Shown: piece by piece, positions 26,390-35,435 of the stretch
Position numbering within the stretch: the first letter of the stretch is position 1
Layout of the letters: every line of letters starts with the position of its first letter
Origin: Gemmatimonadaceae bacterium
GTDB lineage: Bacteria; Latescibacterota; UBA2968; UBA8231
Direction of reading: 5' to 3'
NCBI GenBank assembly: GCA_002726335.1
Contig: PBSR01000275.1
Coordinates: forward strand, 39,074 to 103,073
Length of the DNA stretch: 64,000 nucleotides
Notes under the pieces: model-generated
Databases searched by the model: none
Told to the model about the DNA's origin: nothing
Seen by the model: only the letters and a program-made list of their open reading frames with translations
Position numbers and translations under genes: made by a program

Positions 26390-27382
26390 CTACCTGAGAC
26401 CCATGGCCTCACGCACACGCGACATGGTCTGCACCGCTACGGTCTGCGCTCGTTCAGCGCCATTTGCCAGAATTCGATCAAGGGTCTGCGGATCGGCGGT
26501 GAGTTCGGTGTAGCGCTGCCGAATGGGCTCGAAGGTCTCGGCCACAAGCCCCGCCACTTCCTTCTTGAGATCACCATACCCCTTACCGGAAAAATGCGTC
26601 TCGAGTTCCACCTGCGACTGCCCTGACAGAGCCTGATGAATCGTCAGCAGATTCGTCACCCCGGGGCGGTTCTCGTCGAAGACGATATCCGTCTGCGAGT
26701 CGGTGACGGCCCGGCCGAACTTCTTCATGATCTTCTTCGGCTCGTCGAGCAGGTCAACGGTACGGTTCACCGCGCCATCCGACTTCGACATCTTCTTCGT
26801 CGGGTCGTCGAGACCCATCACCCGGGCGCCAACTTCGCGGATCACCGGCTCGGGTACGGTGAACACCTCACCGTACATATGGTTGAAGCGTCCTGCCAGG
26901 TCACGTGCCAGTTCGACGTGCTGCTTCTGATCGTCACCCACCGGTACCACGGCGGTATCGTAGAGCAGGATATCGGCCGCCATCAACGCCGGGTAGGTGA
27001 ACAGCCCGGCACTCACCCGTTCACGCTGACTTCCGTCAGACTTGTCCTTGAACTGAGTCATGCGCTCGAGCCAGCCCATCGGCGTGGTGCAGGTGAGCAG
27101 CCACGCCAGTTCGGTGTGCTCGGGTACGTGGGACTGGACGAAAAGACAGGACCGCTCAGGGTCGATGCCGCAGGCCACCAGCAGGGCGGCCAGCTGGCGC
27201 AGGTTGACCCTCAGCTGGGCCGGATCATAGGGCACGGTGATGGCATGCTGATCGACGACACAGAAGAAGTTGTCGTAGCGATCCTGGTCGGCGACCCAGT
27301 TGCGAATGGCGCCGATGTAGTTGCCGAGGTGGGGATCTCCCGACGGCTTGATCCCGGAGAATACGCGCTGGGCCTGGCTCAT
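26390..27382 (-). CDS. trpS: Tryptophanyl-tRNA synthetase
   Basis: 330 aa, ATG overlapping the trpC stop (ATGA). Class I synthetase: SGIKPSGDPHLGNYIGA holds the HIGH-type motif, VVDQHAITVPYDP, YPALMAADILLYDT, VPVGDDQKQHVELARD and KKMSKSD are all present. Length is normal. It lies within the trp/aro operon downstream of the trp attenuator, so its expression probably follows charged tRNA-Trp levels. Confidence 0.95.
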   Translation of the reverse strand: MSQAQRVFSGIKPSGDPHLGNYIGAIRNWVADQDRYDNFFCVVDQHAITVPYDPAQLRVNLRQLAALLVACGIDPERSCLFVQSHVPEHTELAWLLTCTTPMGWLERMTQFKDKSDGSQRERVSAGLFTYPALMAADILLYDTAVVPVGDDQKQHVELARDLAGRFNHMYGEVFTVPEPVIREVGARVMGLDDPTKKMSKSDGAVNRTVDLLDEPKKIMKKFGRAVTDSQTDIVFDENRPGVTNLLTIHQALSGQSQVELETHFSGKGYGDLKKEVAGLVAETFEPIRQRYTELTADPQTLDRILANGAERAQTVAVQTMSRVREAMGLR

Positions 27383-28170
27383 CGAGCCTCCTCCCCGTGC
27401 AGAAGCACGCGTACCGCGGCACCTGCATCCGGCTGACGCATCAGCGATTCACCCACGAGGATCGCGTCGACGTCCGCCTCGGCCAGCTGCCGAACATGGT
27501 CATGGTTGTCGATGCCGCTCTCGCTCACCAGTGTCGTGTCCGGCGGCACATGGGGCCGCAGTTCGAAGGTCGTGTCCAGCGTCGTCTCGAATGTCTGCAG
27601 ATCACGATTGTTGATACCTACCAGGTCGGCGCCGGCAGCGAGTGCCCGCTCCAACTCCGACCGCGTATGAGCTTCGACGAGGACGGACAGACCCAGATCG
27701 CGCCCGCACCCCTGGAAGTCCTCCAGTTGTCCCCCGTCCATCAACGCGACGATGAGCAGGATCGCATCAGCGCCGAGGAGCCGGGCCTCGTGGATCTGGT
27801 AGGGATCGACGGTAAAGTCCTTGCGCAACACCGGGATGCCGGCGGCGTGTCGGGCTGTCTGCAGGTACTCGTCGCGCCCTTGAAAGTAGGCCTCGTCCGT
27901 GAGCACCGAAAGCGCCCGCGCACCGTTGCTCGCGTAGGCCTCGGCGATCGCCGCGGGGTCGAAGTCTTCCCGGATCACCCCTTTTGACGGGGATGCCTTC
28001 TTCACCTCGGCAATCAGCGAGATTCCCTCGGCCTGCAGGGCGCCGATGAAGTCGGCCGGATCGGGCGTGTCCCGGGCCTGGGCACTCACGTCGGAGAGGG
28101 GCCGCTCGGCGACGCGCCGGGCGACGAACTCCCGCTTGTACGCAGCGATCTCTTCAAGAATACCGGCCAT
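27379..28170 (-). CDS. trpC: Indole-3-glycerol phosphate synthase
   Basis: 263 aa from the ATG at 28170, 7 bases after trpD. TIM barrel with ISLIAEVKKASPSKGVI (catalytic Glu and Lys), VLTDEAYFQGRDEYL, PVLRKDFTVDPYQI, EAHTRSELERAL, GINNRDLQTFE and VSESGIDNHDHV, all diagnostic. It is not fused to trpF, and no trpF, trpB or trpA is present in the window. Confidence 0.95.
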   Translation of the reverse strand: MAGILEEIAAYKREFVARRVAERPLSDVSAQARDTPDPADFIGALQAEGISLIAEVKKASPSKGVIREDFDPAAIAEAYASNGARALSVLTDEAYFQGRDEYLQTARHAAGIPVLRKDFTVDPYQIHEARLLGADAILLIVALMDGGQLEDFQGCGRDLGLSVLVEAHTRSELERALAAGADLVGINNRDLQTFETTLDTTFELRPHVPPDTTLVSESGIDNHDHVRQLAEADVDAILVGESLMRQPDAGAAVRVLLHGEEAR

Positions 28171-28177
28171 ATCGGAG

Positions 28178-29188
28178 CTAACTGTTGCTGATCTCGACAA
28201 GGCGATCCAGCGCTTGTCCTGCCTTGCCGGAGGACAGTGACTCGCGCGCCAGCGAGACTCCCTCAGCAAGATCCTGTGCCAGGCCACCTGCGGTGATCGC
28301 CGCGGCCGCATTCAGTACGACAACATCGCTGCGAGGCCCATTTTCCCCGTCGAGCACGCTCTTGAGAATCCCGGCATTCTCCGTCGCGTCACCGCCCTGA
28401 AGATCGGCCGCCGTCGCCGGCTTGATGCCGAAGTCGCCGGGTTCGATCTCGTAGGTCCGCACCTCACCATCCAACAGTTCGCTGACCCGCGACGGTCCTG
28501 TCACCGTGATCTCGTCGAGACCATCGCTGCCGTGCACGACGAAGGCGCGTTCGGAGCCCAACGCCCCCAGCACGCCGGCCATCGTTTCGGTGAGATCCGG
28601 GGCAAAGACGCCGATCAGCTGCCGTCGGGCACCAGCGGGGTTCGTCAACGGACCCAGGACGTTGAACACGGTCCGCGTACCCAGCTCTTTACGTGGGCCG
28701 ATGGCGTGTTTCATAGCCCCGTGAAGCGCCGGCGCGAACATGAAGCCCATGCCGGCCTCATCCAGGCATTTGCCCACGGTCTCGGGCGAAGCCTCGACGT
28801 TGACACCGAGGGCGGCCAGCACATCAGCTGAACCACTCCGGCTCGACATGGCGCGGTTGCCATGCTTGGCTACCGTACAACCGGCGCCGGCGGCAACGAA
28901 GGCCACCGTGGTGGAAATGTTGAAGGTCCCCGAACTGTCGCCACCGGTACCACAGGTGTCGACGAGGGGCTCCCTGCCACCGGTGATCGGTGTCGCCTTG
29001 GACCGCATGACCTCGGCGAACCCGGTGATCTCATCCACCGTCTCCCCCTTGCAGCGCAGTGCCACCAGGAAGCCGCCGATCTGCGCATCCGTGGCGCCGC
29101 CAGTCATGATCTGCTCCATCACGCCGTGGGCTGTATTGCGGTCGAGATCATCATCACCAAGCAGACGTGCAATCGCTTCCTGAATCAT
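28178..29188 (-). CDS. trpD: Anthranilate phosphoribosyltransferase
   Basis: 336 aa. PRPP-binding [34 protein letters not shown], anthranilate-side [27 protein letters not shown] and [10 protein letters not shown] are all in place. ATG overlaps the trpG stop by 4 bases. Length is standard. Confidence 0.95.
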   Translation of the reverse strand: MIQEAIARLLGDDDLDRNTAHGVMEQIMTGGATDAQIGGFLVALRCKGETVDEITGFAEVMRSKATPITGGREPLVDTCGTGGDSSGTFNISTTVAFVAAGAGCTVAKHGNRAMSSRSGSADVLAALGVNVEASPETVGKCLDEAGMGFMFAPALHGAMKHAIGPRKELGTRTVFNVLGPLTNPAGARRQLIGVFAPDLTETMAGVLGALGSERAFVVHGSDGLDEITVTGPSRVSELLDGEVRTYEIEPGDFGIKPATAADLQGGDATENAGILKSVLDGENGPRSDVVVLNAAAAITAGGLAQDLAEGVSLARESLSSGKAGQALDRLVEISNS

Positions 29189-29784
29189 CCGGTCACCTCC
29201 TTGATCGTCGGGCTCCCCGTGGGAGCCTGCAGGAAATTGCCGAGCAGGTTCTTGCCTTCGCTCGTAAGAATCGACTCCGGGTGGAACTGCATGCCTTCCA
29301 CGGCCAGCTCACGATGCCGCAGTCCCATCACCAGACCGTCCTCGGTCTCGGCGACGATCTGCAGGCAGTCCGGCACGGAGTCCCGTTCGACGATGAGTGA
29401 ATGGTACCGTGTTGCCGTGAAGGGATTCGGCAGTCCGCGATAGACACCCGCGCCATCGTGGTGGATCTGCGACGTCTTGCCATGCATGATGTAGGGAGCC
29501 CGCGACACGGTGCCGCCGAAGGCCTGGCCGATCGACTGATGCCCCAGACAGACACCGAGGATAGGGATGCTGCCGGCGAAGCGCTCGACCACCTCCAGGG
29601 AGATACCGGCCACATCCGGCGTACAGGGACCGGGGGAGATGACGATCCTCTCCGGCGCCAGCTGCTCGATCTCGTCGCAGGTGATCTGGTCGTTGCGATA
29701 GACGACGAGATCGGCGCCGAGCTCACCCATGTACTGCACCAGGTTGTAGGTGAAGCTGTCGTAGTTGTCGAGCATGAAGATCAT
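29185..29784 (-). CDS. trpG: Anthranilate synthase component II (glutamine amidotransferase)
   Basis: 199 aa. Class I glutamine amidotransferase: [15 protein letters not shown], oxyanion loop ISPGPCTPD, nucleophile Cys in [21 protein letters not shown], and His/Glu in [14 protein letters not shown]. It supplies ammonia to TrpE. The ATG overlaps the trpE stop by 4 bases. It could also serve a para-aminobenzoate synthase, as trpG/pabA are interchangeable in some bacteria. Confidence 0.94.
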   Translation of the reverse strand: MIFMLDNYDSFTYNLVQYMGELGADLVVYRNDQITCDEIEQLAPERIVISPGPCTPDVAGISLEVVERFAGSIPILGVCLGHQSIGQAFGGTVSRAPYIMHGKTSQIHHDGAGVYRGLPNPFTATRYHSLIVERDSVPDCLQIVAETEDGLVMGLRHRELAVEGMQFHPESILTSEGKNLLGNFLQAPTGSPTIKEVTG

Positions 29785-31367
29785 GGCCGTGTCTCCGCGG
29801 CAAGCGAACTGGGATCCATACCCTCCAGCAGGCCGCTGATGTTGGCCTGGGACGGCACCACAGATCCGCGGCTGGCCATTTCGGAGGCCCGCAGCAGGGC
29901 CATGGCCTTGTTCACCGTCTCCTGGAATTCGGCATCCGGGTCGGAGTCAGCCACAATGCCGCCCCCGGCCTGGATATAGGCCACGCCGTCTTTCACCACC
30001 ATCGTCCGGATGGCGATACAGGTGTCGAGGTTGCCGGAAAAGTCCAGGTAGCCGACAGCACCACCGTAGATGCCACGCCGCGTCGGCTCCAGCTCGTCGA
30101 TGATTTCCATGGCCCGCACCTTCGGCGCTCCGGAGAGGGTACCCGCCGGGTAGCAGGCAAACAGCGCGTCGATGGCATCCATATCGTCGCGCAGCTGTCC
30201 GCGCACGTTGGATACGATGTGCATCACGTGCGAGTAGCGTTCCACCTCCATCATCTCGGTGACGCGAACGCTGTCGTAGTCGGACACACGTCCCACGTCG
30301 TTGCGCCCCAGATCGACGAGCATGACGTGTTCGGAGCAGTCCTTGGCATCGGCCAGCAGCTCATCGGCAAGACGCTCGTCCTCTTCCGGCGTGGCGCCAC
30401 GGGAGCGGGTACCGGCGATGGGGCGCACCTCCAGCGTGCCATCCTGCACGCGCACGAGAATCTCGGGAGAGGCACCGAGAATCTGCAGCCCCGCCTGCTC
30501 GATGTGAAACATGTACGGCGACGGGTTGACGGTGCGCAGGACGCGGTAGATGTCGAAGGGGTCGCCGCCGAACTCCAGCTGGAAGCGCTGGGCGAACACG
30601 ACCTGGAAAATGTCGCCGGCACGGATGTACTCCAGGCAGCGTTCGATGGCTTCCTTGTAGTGCCCTCTCGTCATGTTCGAGCGGACGGCGCTCATCGAGC
30701 CCCCGGCCCCCAGTCCCGGCAGCGTCGCCGGCCGCGCGAGCAGGTCTTCGAGTTCGTCGATACGACGGCCGGCTTCGGCGTACGCTTCCGTCGCCGATTT
30801 CTGCCCGGTGACCCGAGCATTGGCGATCACGAGGATCGTGTGCCGCAGGTTGTCGAAGGCGATCACGGTCTCGTAGAGAGCGAAGACCATGTCATCGAGC
30901 CCGAGATCATCCGTTGTCGTCTCGGGGAGTACCTCGGCAAGGCGGATGCCGTCATAGGCCAGATATCCGACTGCCCCCCCGGTGAATGGCGGCAGGTCGG
31001 GCCGCGGTGCGGCCGTGTAGGGAGCCATCAGGTCGCGTAGTGCCTGGCGCGGATCGGCCTCGAATGTCTGGCATTGGCCGTTGACTCGATTCTCGATGGT
31101 GACCCGTTGCCCACGAGAGCGGAAGATCTGTGTCGGCCGGATGCCGAGGAAGGAGTACCGTGCCGCCCGTTCGCCCCCCTCGACACTCTCGAAGAGAAAG
31201 GTGAAGTCACACTCACCCCGCAGCTTCATGTAGGCTGACACGGGTGTATCCGTATCGGCGAGAATCTCGCGGTACACGGGGACGACCTGCCCATCCTTCG
31301 AGAGATCGGCGAATTCAGCGGCTGTGGGCCGCAGGGATGGGGTCTGGGTGTTCGCTGTCACTGTCAT
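29781..31367 (-). CDS. trpE: Anthranilate synthase component I
   Basis: 528 aa from the ATG at 31367, chosen because GGAG stands 9 bases before it; another ATG five codons upstream is possible, and a longer frame runs back into the attenuator. [19 protein letters not shown] is the feedback-inhibition (Trp-binding) region, and the chorismate-binding core shows [75 protein letters not shown] and [17 protein letters not shown] residues. First enzyme of Trp synthesis and first structural gene after the attenuator. Confidence 0.95.
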   Translation of the reverse strand: MTVTANTQTPSLRPTAAEFADLSKDGQVVPVYREILADTDTPVSAYMKLRGECDFTFLFESVEGGERAARYSFLGIRPTQIFRSRGQRVTIENRVNGQCQTFEADPRQALRDLMAPYTAAPRPDLPPFTGGAVGYLAYDGIRLAEVLPETTTDDLGLDDMVFALYETVIAFDNLRHTILVIANARVTGQKSATEAYAEAGRRIDELEDLLARPATLPGLGAGGSMSAVRSNMTRGHYKEAIERCLEYIRAGDIFQVVFAQRFQLEFGGDPFDIYRVLRTVNPSPYMFHIEQAGLQILGASPEILVRVQDGTLEVRPIAGTRSRGATPEEDERLADELLADAKDCSEHVMLVDLGRNDVGRVSDYDSVRVTEMMEVERYSHVMHIVSNVRGQLRDDMDAIDALFACYPAGTLSGAPKVRAMEIIDELEPTRRGIYGGAVGYLDFSGNLDTCIAIRTMVVKDGVAYIQAGGGIVADSDPDAEFQETVNKAMALLRASEMASRGSVVPSQANISGLLEGMDPSSLAAETRP

Positions 31368-31455
31368 GATGTCTCGCTCCATGTTGGTGGCGCGAGTTCC
31401 CCCAGGAAGCGCGAGTCCCCACAGGGTGGAGCCAGGCCGTGTTCGTTCCTGCCAG

Positions 31456-31502
31456 AAAAAACAAAGCCGCGGACGCTTTTTGGGGGCGCCCGCGGCCTTG
31501 TT
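31456..31502 (-). terminator. trp attenuator terminator hairpin
   Basis: On the minus strand a 13-base arm (31490-31502) pairs with 31460-31472 with one G-U wobble, a 17-base loop lies between, and six U follow (31456-31461). This is a strong intrinsic terminator between the leader peptide stop (31534) and trpE (31367), the position expected for transcription attenuation. Confidence 0.85.
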
Positions 31503-31533
31503 AAGAACCGTCTGTTCGATCAAATACCCGGTC

Positions 31534-31614
31534 TTACGGGTGGACGCACCTGTTCCATGTGGACCAGAAGCGCCACCAACGGCGACCGGGGGACGTTTGT
31601 ATCAGGTTGGTCAT
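31534..31614 (-). CDS. trpL: trp leader peptide TrpL (26 aa, four Trp codons)
   Basis: 26 aa, ATG at 31614, TAA at 31534-31536. The peptide contains RRWWRFWSTWNR: Trp at positions 13, 14, 17 and 20, four in eight residues, against a very low Trp background. The stop lies 31 bases before the attenuator stem. By eye, 31570-31577 (the first two Trp codons) can pair with 31539-31547, the expected pause hairpin that a stalled ribosome would prevent. The promoter -10 is so close (31624-31629) that the transcript should begin within about 3 bases of the ATG, so the leader mRNA is probably leaderless. Low charged tRNA-Trp would stall the ribosome and favour read-through into trpE. Confidence 0.88.
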   Translation of the reverse strand: MTNLIQTSPGRRWWRFWSTWNRCVHP

Positions 31615-31623
31615 AGCGTTCAC

Positions 31624-31652
31624 AGAATACGCGTGGCCTGTGTCGATGTCAA
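31624..31652 (-). promoter_or_regulatory. Sigma70-type promoter of the trp/aro supra-operon
   Basis: Minus strand: perfect TTGACA -35 (31647-31652), 17-base spacer, TATTCT -10 (31624-31629, 4 of 6 matches). Predicted start of transcription is near 31617 to 31614, at or next to the trpL ATG. The only close match to consensus that I found in the window. Confidence 0.8.
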
Positions 31653-31763
31653 GAACCGCAGGCTTCTCCCCGGGCGGGGATTCTACCAGGCTGTTGTGAA
31701 GCTGGTTTCGATCTCGGAGATTGATGCCCACACAGACAGACGCAGCAGACAGGAGACACGAGA

Positions 31764-32915
31764 ATGGAACCCTACCGAGCCGAGTCCTTCGCCGACGCCA
31801 GACCCGAACTTGCCGCCCCCGGCGGCACGCAGCAGAGACTGGCTCACCTGCAGGAACATGGCTTCGTCATCGTCAACGACTTTGTCGACAGCCCCTGGCT
31901 CCCCGTACTGCGGGAGGCAGGGCGCCGCGTGACCGAGGCCTGCGCACCCGGCAACGGCTACCGTCGCATCGACTGCTCGAAAGGATACGTACACCGCGCC
32001 GGCGAACAGGAGCCGTGGGCGATCCGGGGACTGATACATCCCGCCTTCGGCGAGCCCAGCTTCGCCCAGTTCCACGGCTCTGACGAGTTGCTGGGCTTCG
32101 TCGATTCCTGGTGTGACGGGCTGGGACCGGAAGACCTGACGATGAGCGGCATGCTGTTGTGGTGCAATCCACGAAAGAACGATCACGCCCTCGGCTGGCA
32201 CCGGGACGGGACCTGGTGGGGCACTGGGAAACCGTACGTGGCGCAGGAGGTCCGTGATGAGGGCCCCGAAGCGTACTCCGAGGAGGTCGAGAAGGCCCGC
32301 TGGGAGGAGATCCGCGCCAACAACGCCCGGGCGATCTCCGAGCGGAGCGGCGTCAGCATGTTCCTGGCGCTGGTCGATGACGAGTGCCATGAATTGATCC
32401 CTGGCAGCCATGATCGCTGGCGCACGCCCTTCGAGCATGACGTCCTGCTGCCCCGGGCGATGAAGGACCAGGGAGTGCCGCACACGCCGAGCTGGAATGG
32501 GAAAGATCCGTTGCCGGGGCAGGTCGCCATCCGGCTCCGGGAAGGAGAGGCCCTCATCCGCATGGGAATCAACATCCACACGGGTCACACCGTGCCGGAA
32601 CGGGAGCGTAACACCCTGTCCATCGGCTGGTCGAAGTGGTCGGGTCCTGCCACCGACGAGCCGGCGGTGGCCGACGCCCGCAGCGCCTGGCAACTCGATC
32701 CCGCCGTACGGGAAGCGTTACCCCACGAATGGATGCAGACGGCGTGGGACCGGTGGGCGGAAACGCAGAGGCTGGGCGATACGCTGGAGGACCGCTACGC
32801 GCCCTTCGATATCGACCGCATCAAGGCGGGTGAGGTGGTGGGCTGGCGCGGCGACCTGGAGCGCCAGGCTGCAGCGGCAGGTGAAGCGTGGGAGGCACGC
32901 CAGACCGTGGCCTGA
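31764..32915 (+). CDS. Phytanoyl-CoA dioxygenase (PhyH) family oxygenase
   Basis: 383 aa with AGGAGA upstream. Fe(II)/2-oxoglutarate oxygenase: LQEHGFVIVNDFVD start, iron ligands His and Asp in GWHRDGTWW and the distal His in NIHTGHTVPERERNTLSIGW with the 2-oxoglutarate-binding Arg nearby. CHELIPGSHDRWRTPFE is the usual PhyH strand. The family hydroxylates lipids, small metabolites and natural products; many marine uncultured genomes carry large paralogous sets of unknown substrate. It is divergent from the trp operon and convergent with a TauE-type exporter. Confidence 0.82.
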   Translation: MEPYRAESFADARPELAAPGGTQQRLAHLQEHGFVIVNDFVDSPWLPVLREAGRRVTEACAPGNGYRRIDCSKGYVHRAGEQEPWAIRGLIHPAFGEPSFAQFHGSDELLGFVDSWCDGLGPEDLTMSGMLLWCNPRKNDHALGWHRDGTWWGTGKPYVAQEVRDEGPEAYSEEVEKARWEEIRANNARAISERSGVSMFLALVDDECHELIPGSHDRWRTPFEHDVLLPRAMKDQGVPHTPSWNGKDPLPGQVAIRLREGEALIRMGINIHTGHTVPERERNTLSIGWSKWSGPATDEPAVADARSAWQLDPAVREALPHEWMQTAWDRWAETQRLGDTLEDRYAPFDIDRIKAGEVVGWRGDLERQAAAAGEAWEARQTVA

Positions 32916-32918
32916 TCG

Positions 32919-33683
32919 CTACCCCAGCAGCAGTTTCACGCCAGTGGCTGCCAGGATCCCGTAGACCACCCGGTTGAACCACAAATCCGAGAATCGCCGG
33001 TTGAGCATGATCCCCAGCCGCACGCCGACAAAGGTGAGGGGTGCCAGTACCGCCACCGTCGCCAGGTTGCCCACGTGGTACAGATCCAGCCAGATGTAGG
33101 GGGGCACCTTCATCGCATTCACGGCGGTGAAGACGATCACCGTGGTGCCGACGTAGAGCTCGCGTGACAGATGCTGAGGCAGCAGATAGATAGACACCGG
33201 GGCGCCGCCAGCATGGGCCAGGGTCGAGGTGAAGCCCGAGAGAAAGCCCATGGCCGTGCCTTCCGCGGCTCGTGGGTGCCTGGCGTCCAGTGCTTTGCCC
33301 GCCAGCGAGCGCAGCACCTGGAAACCCACGAACACCAGCGCCAGCGTACCGATCCCGGTGCGCAGGATCCCGGTATTATCGAGGAAGTAGCCGAAGAACG
33401 CCGTGCCCGCTGCGATCCCCGCCGCGGCACCCGGCAACAGGAGAGCCACACTGCGCCGGTGAAATGTGGATCGGTAGTGCCAGACGGAGAAGATGTCACA
33501 GAAGATCAACAACGGCAGCAGGAGAGCGACGGCATCCCCCACCGGGATCGTCAGCGCCAGCAACGGCGCGCCGATGGTGCCGGCGCCACCCCCAAAACCA
33601 GCCTTGGCGATCCCCAAAAAAACCACCGCCGAGACCGCCGCCACCCAGAACCACACCGGATAAACCGGCAAGATATCGATCAT
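32919..33683 (-). CDS. TauE/SafE family anion exporter
   Basis: 254 aa, eight or so hydrophobic helices. The N-terminal FLGIAKAGFGGGAGTIGAPLLAL and the repeat FLSGFTSTLAHAGGAPVSIYLL are the two pseudo-repeat signatures of TauE/SafE (DUF81) transporters. Family members export sulfite, sulfoacetate or similar organic anions across the inner membrane. Its end is 4 bases from the convergent PhyH gene. Confidence 0.85.
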   Translation of the reverse strand: MIDILPVYPVWFWVAAVSAVVFLGIAKAGFGGGAGTIGAPLLALTIPVGDAVALLLPLLIFCDIFSVWHYRSTFHRRSVALLLPGAAAGIAAGTAFFGYFLDNTGILRTGIGTLALVFVGFQVLRSLAGKALDARHPRAAEGTAMGFLSGFTSTLAHAGGAPVSIYLLPQHLSRELYVGTTVIVFTAVNAMKVPPYIWLDLYHVGNLATVAVLAPLTFVGVRLGIMLNRRFSDLWFNRVVYGILAATGVKLLLG

Positions 33684-33855
33684 TCAGACCTGTACATGAA
33701 TCGACCCGAACCGCTCAACGCGATTCGGGTTCAGGTGTTTCCCACTCGACGATCCAATAAACCTGGCGAAGGGCTGGCAGCCAATCACCCAGCGACAGCT
33801 GATCTACCTGGCGTCGGGTCGGAGGTCTGAGGCGACCCGGCCCAGAAGCGGATCG
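33684..33855. other. Intergenic region with dyad upstream of the TauE-type gene
   Basis: 172 bases without a gene. A 7-base inverted repeat (ACCCGAA at 33704-33710, TTCGGGT at 33724-33730), flanked by an outer ACCTG/CAGGT pair, lies about 20 bases before the tauE-like ATG on the minus strand. It lacks a U-tract, so it is more likely a 5'-UTR hairpin or operator than a terminator. Confidence 0.35.
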
Positions 33856-34647
33856 CTACTCGCCCTCAACCTCTACGGTTTCGATATCCAGATCCTCACG
33901 CAGGGCGACTCGATCCTTCTGTCCATCCTTGATCCACACGACACGATCGGAGACGCTGAGCATTTTGTGGTCGTGCGTGGCGGAGATGATTGTGACGCCC
34001 TGAGTCTCGTTCATCTCGCGCAGCAACTCGATGATCTCGGTCCCTGTCTTCAGGTCGAGATTGCCCGTCGGCTCGTCGGCCAGAACCACCGCCGGGTCAT
34101 TGGCCAGTGCCCGGGCCACGGCGACGCGCTGTTGCTGGCCGCCGGACAGTTCATAGGGCTTGTGCGAGTGCCGCTCGCCGAGGCCGACCTTCTTCAGCAG
34201 CTCGATGCCCTTGTCCCGTGATTCGTCACTCGTGAGCCCGGCGAAGACCATCGGCAAGGTCACGTTCTCGAGAGCTGTCATCACCGGGATCAGGTTGAAA
34301 GACTGGAAGATGTAGCCAATCTTGCGGCAGCGCAGCCAAGCCAGCTCATAGGCATCGAGCTGAGCCACATCGACCTCATCGATGTAGACCTTGCCCGCCG
34401 ACGGCTTGTCCAGACCACCGACCATATTGAAGAAGGTGCTCTTCCCCGAACCCGAAGGTCCCATGATCGACAGGTATTCACCGGCGTAGATCTCGAGATC
34501 TACACCGCGCAGGGCATGCACCTTGGTGTCGCCCATGGTATAGACCTTCTTGACCTGCTGGGTACGCACGACGGTGCGCTGCTCTTCGTCTCCCGCGCTG
34601 TGCCCGGTCTGGGCTGTTTCGGCGGGTGCCGTTGTCGTCTCTGTCAT
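33856..34647 (-). CDS. ABC transporter ATP-binding protein (MacB/LolD type)
   Basis: 263 aa. Walker [10 protein letters not shown] (63-71), Q-loop [18 protein letters not shown], signature [15 protein letters not shown], Walker [13 protein letters not shown], and switch His in ISATHDHKM. The [18 protein letters not shown] start is typical of the MacB/LolD/FtsE-like branch that works with FtsX-type permeases. A 30-residue Thr/Glu-rich N-terminal extension precedes the domain. The permease gene ends 10 bases before it. Confidence 0.92.
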   Translation of the reverse strand: MTETTTAPAETAQTGHSAGDEEQRTVVRTQQVKKVYTMGDTKVHALRGVDLEIYAGEYLSIMGPSGSGKSTFFNMVGGLDKPSAGKVYIDEVDVAQLDAYELAWLRCRKIGYIFQSFNLIPVMTALENVTLPMVFAGLTSDESRDKGIELLKKVGLGERHSHKPYELSGGQQQRVAVARALANDPAVVLADEPTGNLDLKTGTEIIELLREMNETQGVTIISATHDHKMLSVSDRVVWIKDGQKDRVALREDLDIETVEVEGE

Positions 34648-34657
34648 CGCTGTTCTC

Positions 34658-35359
34658 TCAGGTGTCGGAACGCATGGCCTCGACCGGCTCCATCTTGGCC
34701 GCCTTGTAGGCCGGCAGCATGGCGCCGATCAGCGACAGCACCGTACCGGAAATGATAGCGGCCAGGGCGGATCGCACGATGCCGCCCACCGGGAAATACT
34801 GAAAAACGAATGCACCGTAGTCGATCAGGGCCAGCATCAGGGTCATCACCAGGCCGACAACAATGCCGGCGATCGTGCCTGCCAGACCTTGGAAGGTTGA
34901 TTCCAGGAGGAACAGCTTGATGATGAAGGAGTCGAGAGCCCCAAGGCACTTCATCGTGCCGATTTCTCGATATCGTTCAGTCACCGACATCAACATGGCG
35001 TTGGCGATGCCGACGACGCAGACCAGCAGAGACAGGCTGATGAGCCAGGTCTGTTTCGAGCTCTCCTCGGCCAGCCGTGCCAGGGCCTCCTCGGAGACGG
35101 CGGCGCCTTCGGCGGTGAACGTCTCGATACCATTCTTCTGCAACTCGAGGTTGATCTCGCTCTTGTTGGCGTCGCGCAGCGATCCGATGATCTCGTTCTG
35201 GCTCCAGACCGACATCAGGAAGGCGATCGCCAGAATAATGCCGCTGGTCGTGATCAGAGAGCGGCCGAAGCGGATCTTGAGGCTCCGCAGGCTGATCTCC
35301 AGCGCCTTGCTCATGGGCAGCGAAATCGACCTGCCGCCCGCCAATGCCTGTTCAGTCAT
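34658..35359 (-). CDS. Short FtsX-like ABC transporter permease
   Basis: 233 aa, start after GAGGTGAGAG. Helix 1 (SLITTSGIILAIAFLMSVW) is followed by only about 60 extracytoplasmic residues and then the three-helix FtsX core (WLISLSLLVCVVGIANAMLMSVTERYREIGTMKCLGA and later helices ending GAMLPAYKAAKMEPVEAMR). MacB- and LolE-type permeases usually have a periplasmic domain of about 200 residues here, so this is a minimal form. It pairs with the ATPase downstream; no membrane-fusion protein gene is adjacent. Substrate unknown. Confidence 0.85.
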   Translation of the reverse strand: MTEQALAGGRSISLPMSKALEISLRSLKIRFGRSLITTSGIILAIAFLMSVWSQNEIIGSLRDANKSEINLELQKNGIETFTAEGAAVSEEALARLAEESSKQTWLISLSLLVCVVGIANAMLMSVTERYREIGTMKCLGALDSFIIKLFLLESTFQGLAGTIAGIVVGLVMTLMLALIDYGAFVFQYFPVGGIVRSALAAIISGTVLSLIGAMLPAYKAAKMEPVEAMRSDT

Positions 35360-35435
35360 TCTCTCACCTCTACGTCAGTCTACGCTCCAACAGGACTCTT
35401 CAATGTAGGCTCTTGCCGAAGGGTGGATCAAGCCG

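Noticed and set aside
31456..31614. T-box or riboswitch as trp control
   Set aside because: No T-box sequence or long structured leader; the leader encodes a Trp-rich peptide before a terminator, which is the attenuator pattern.
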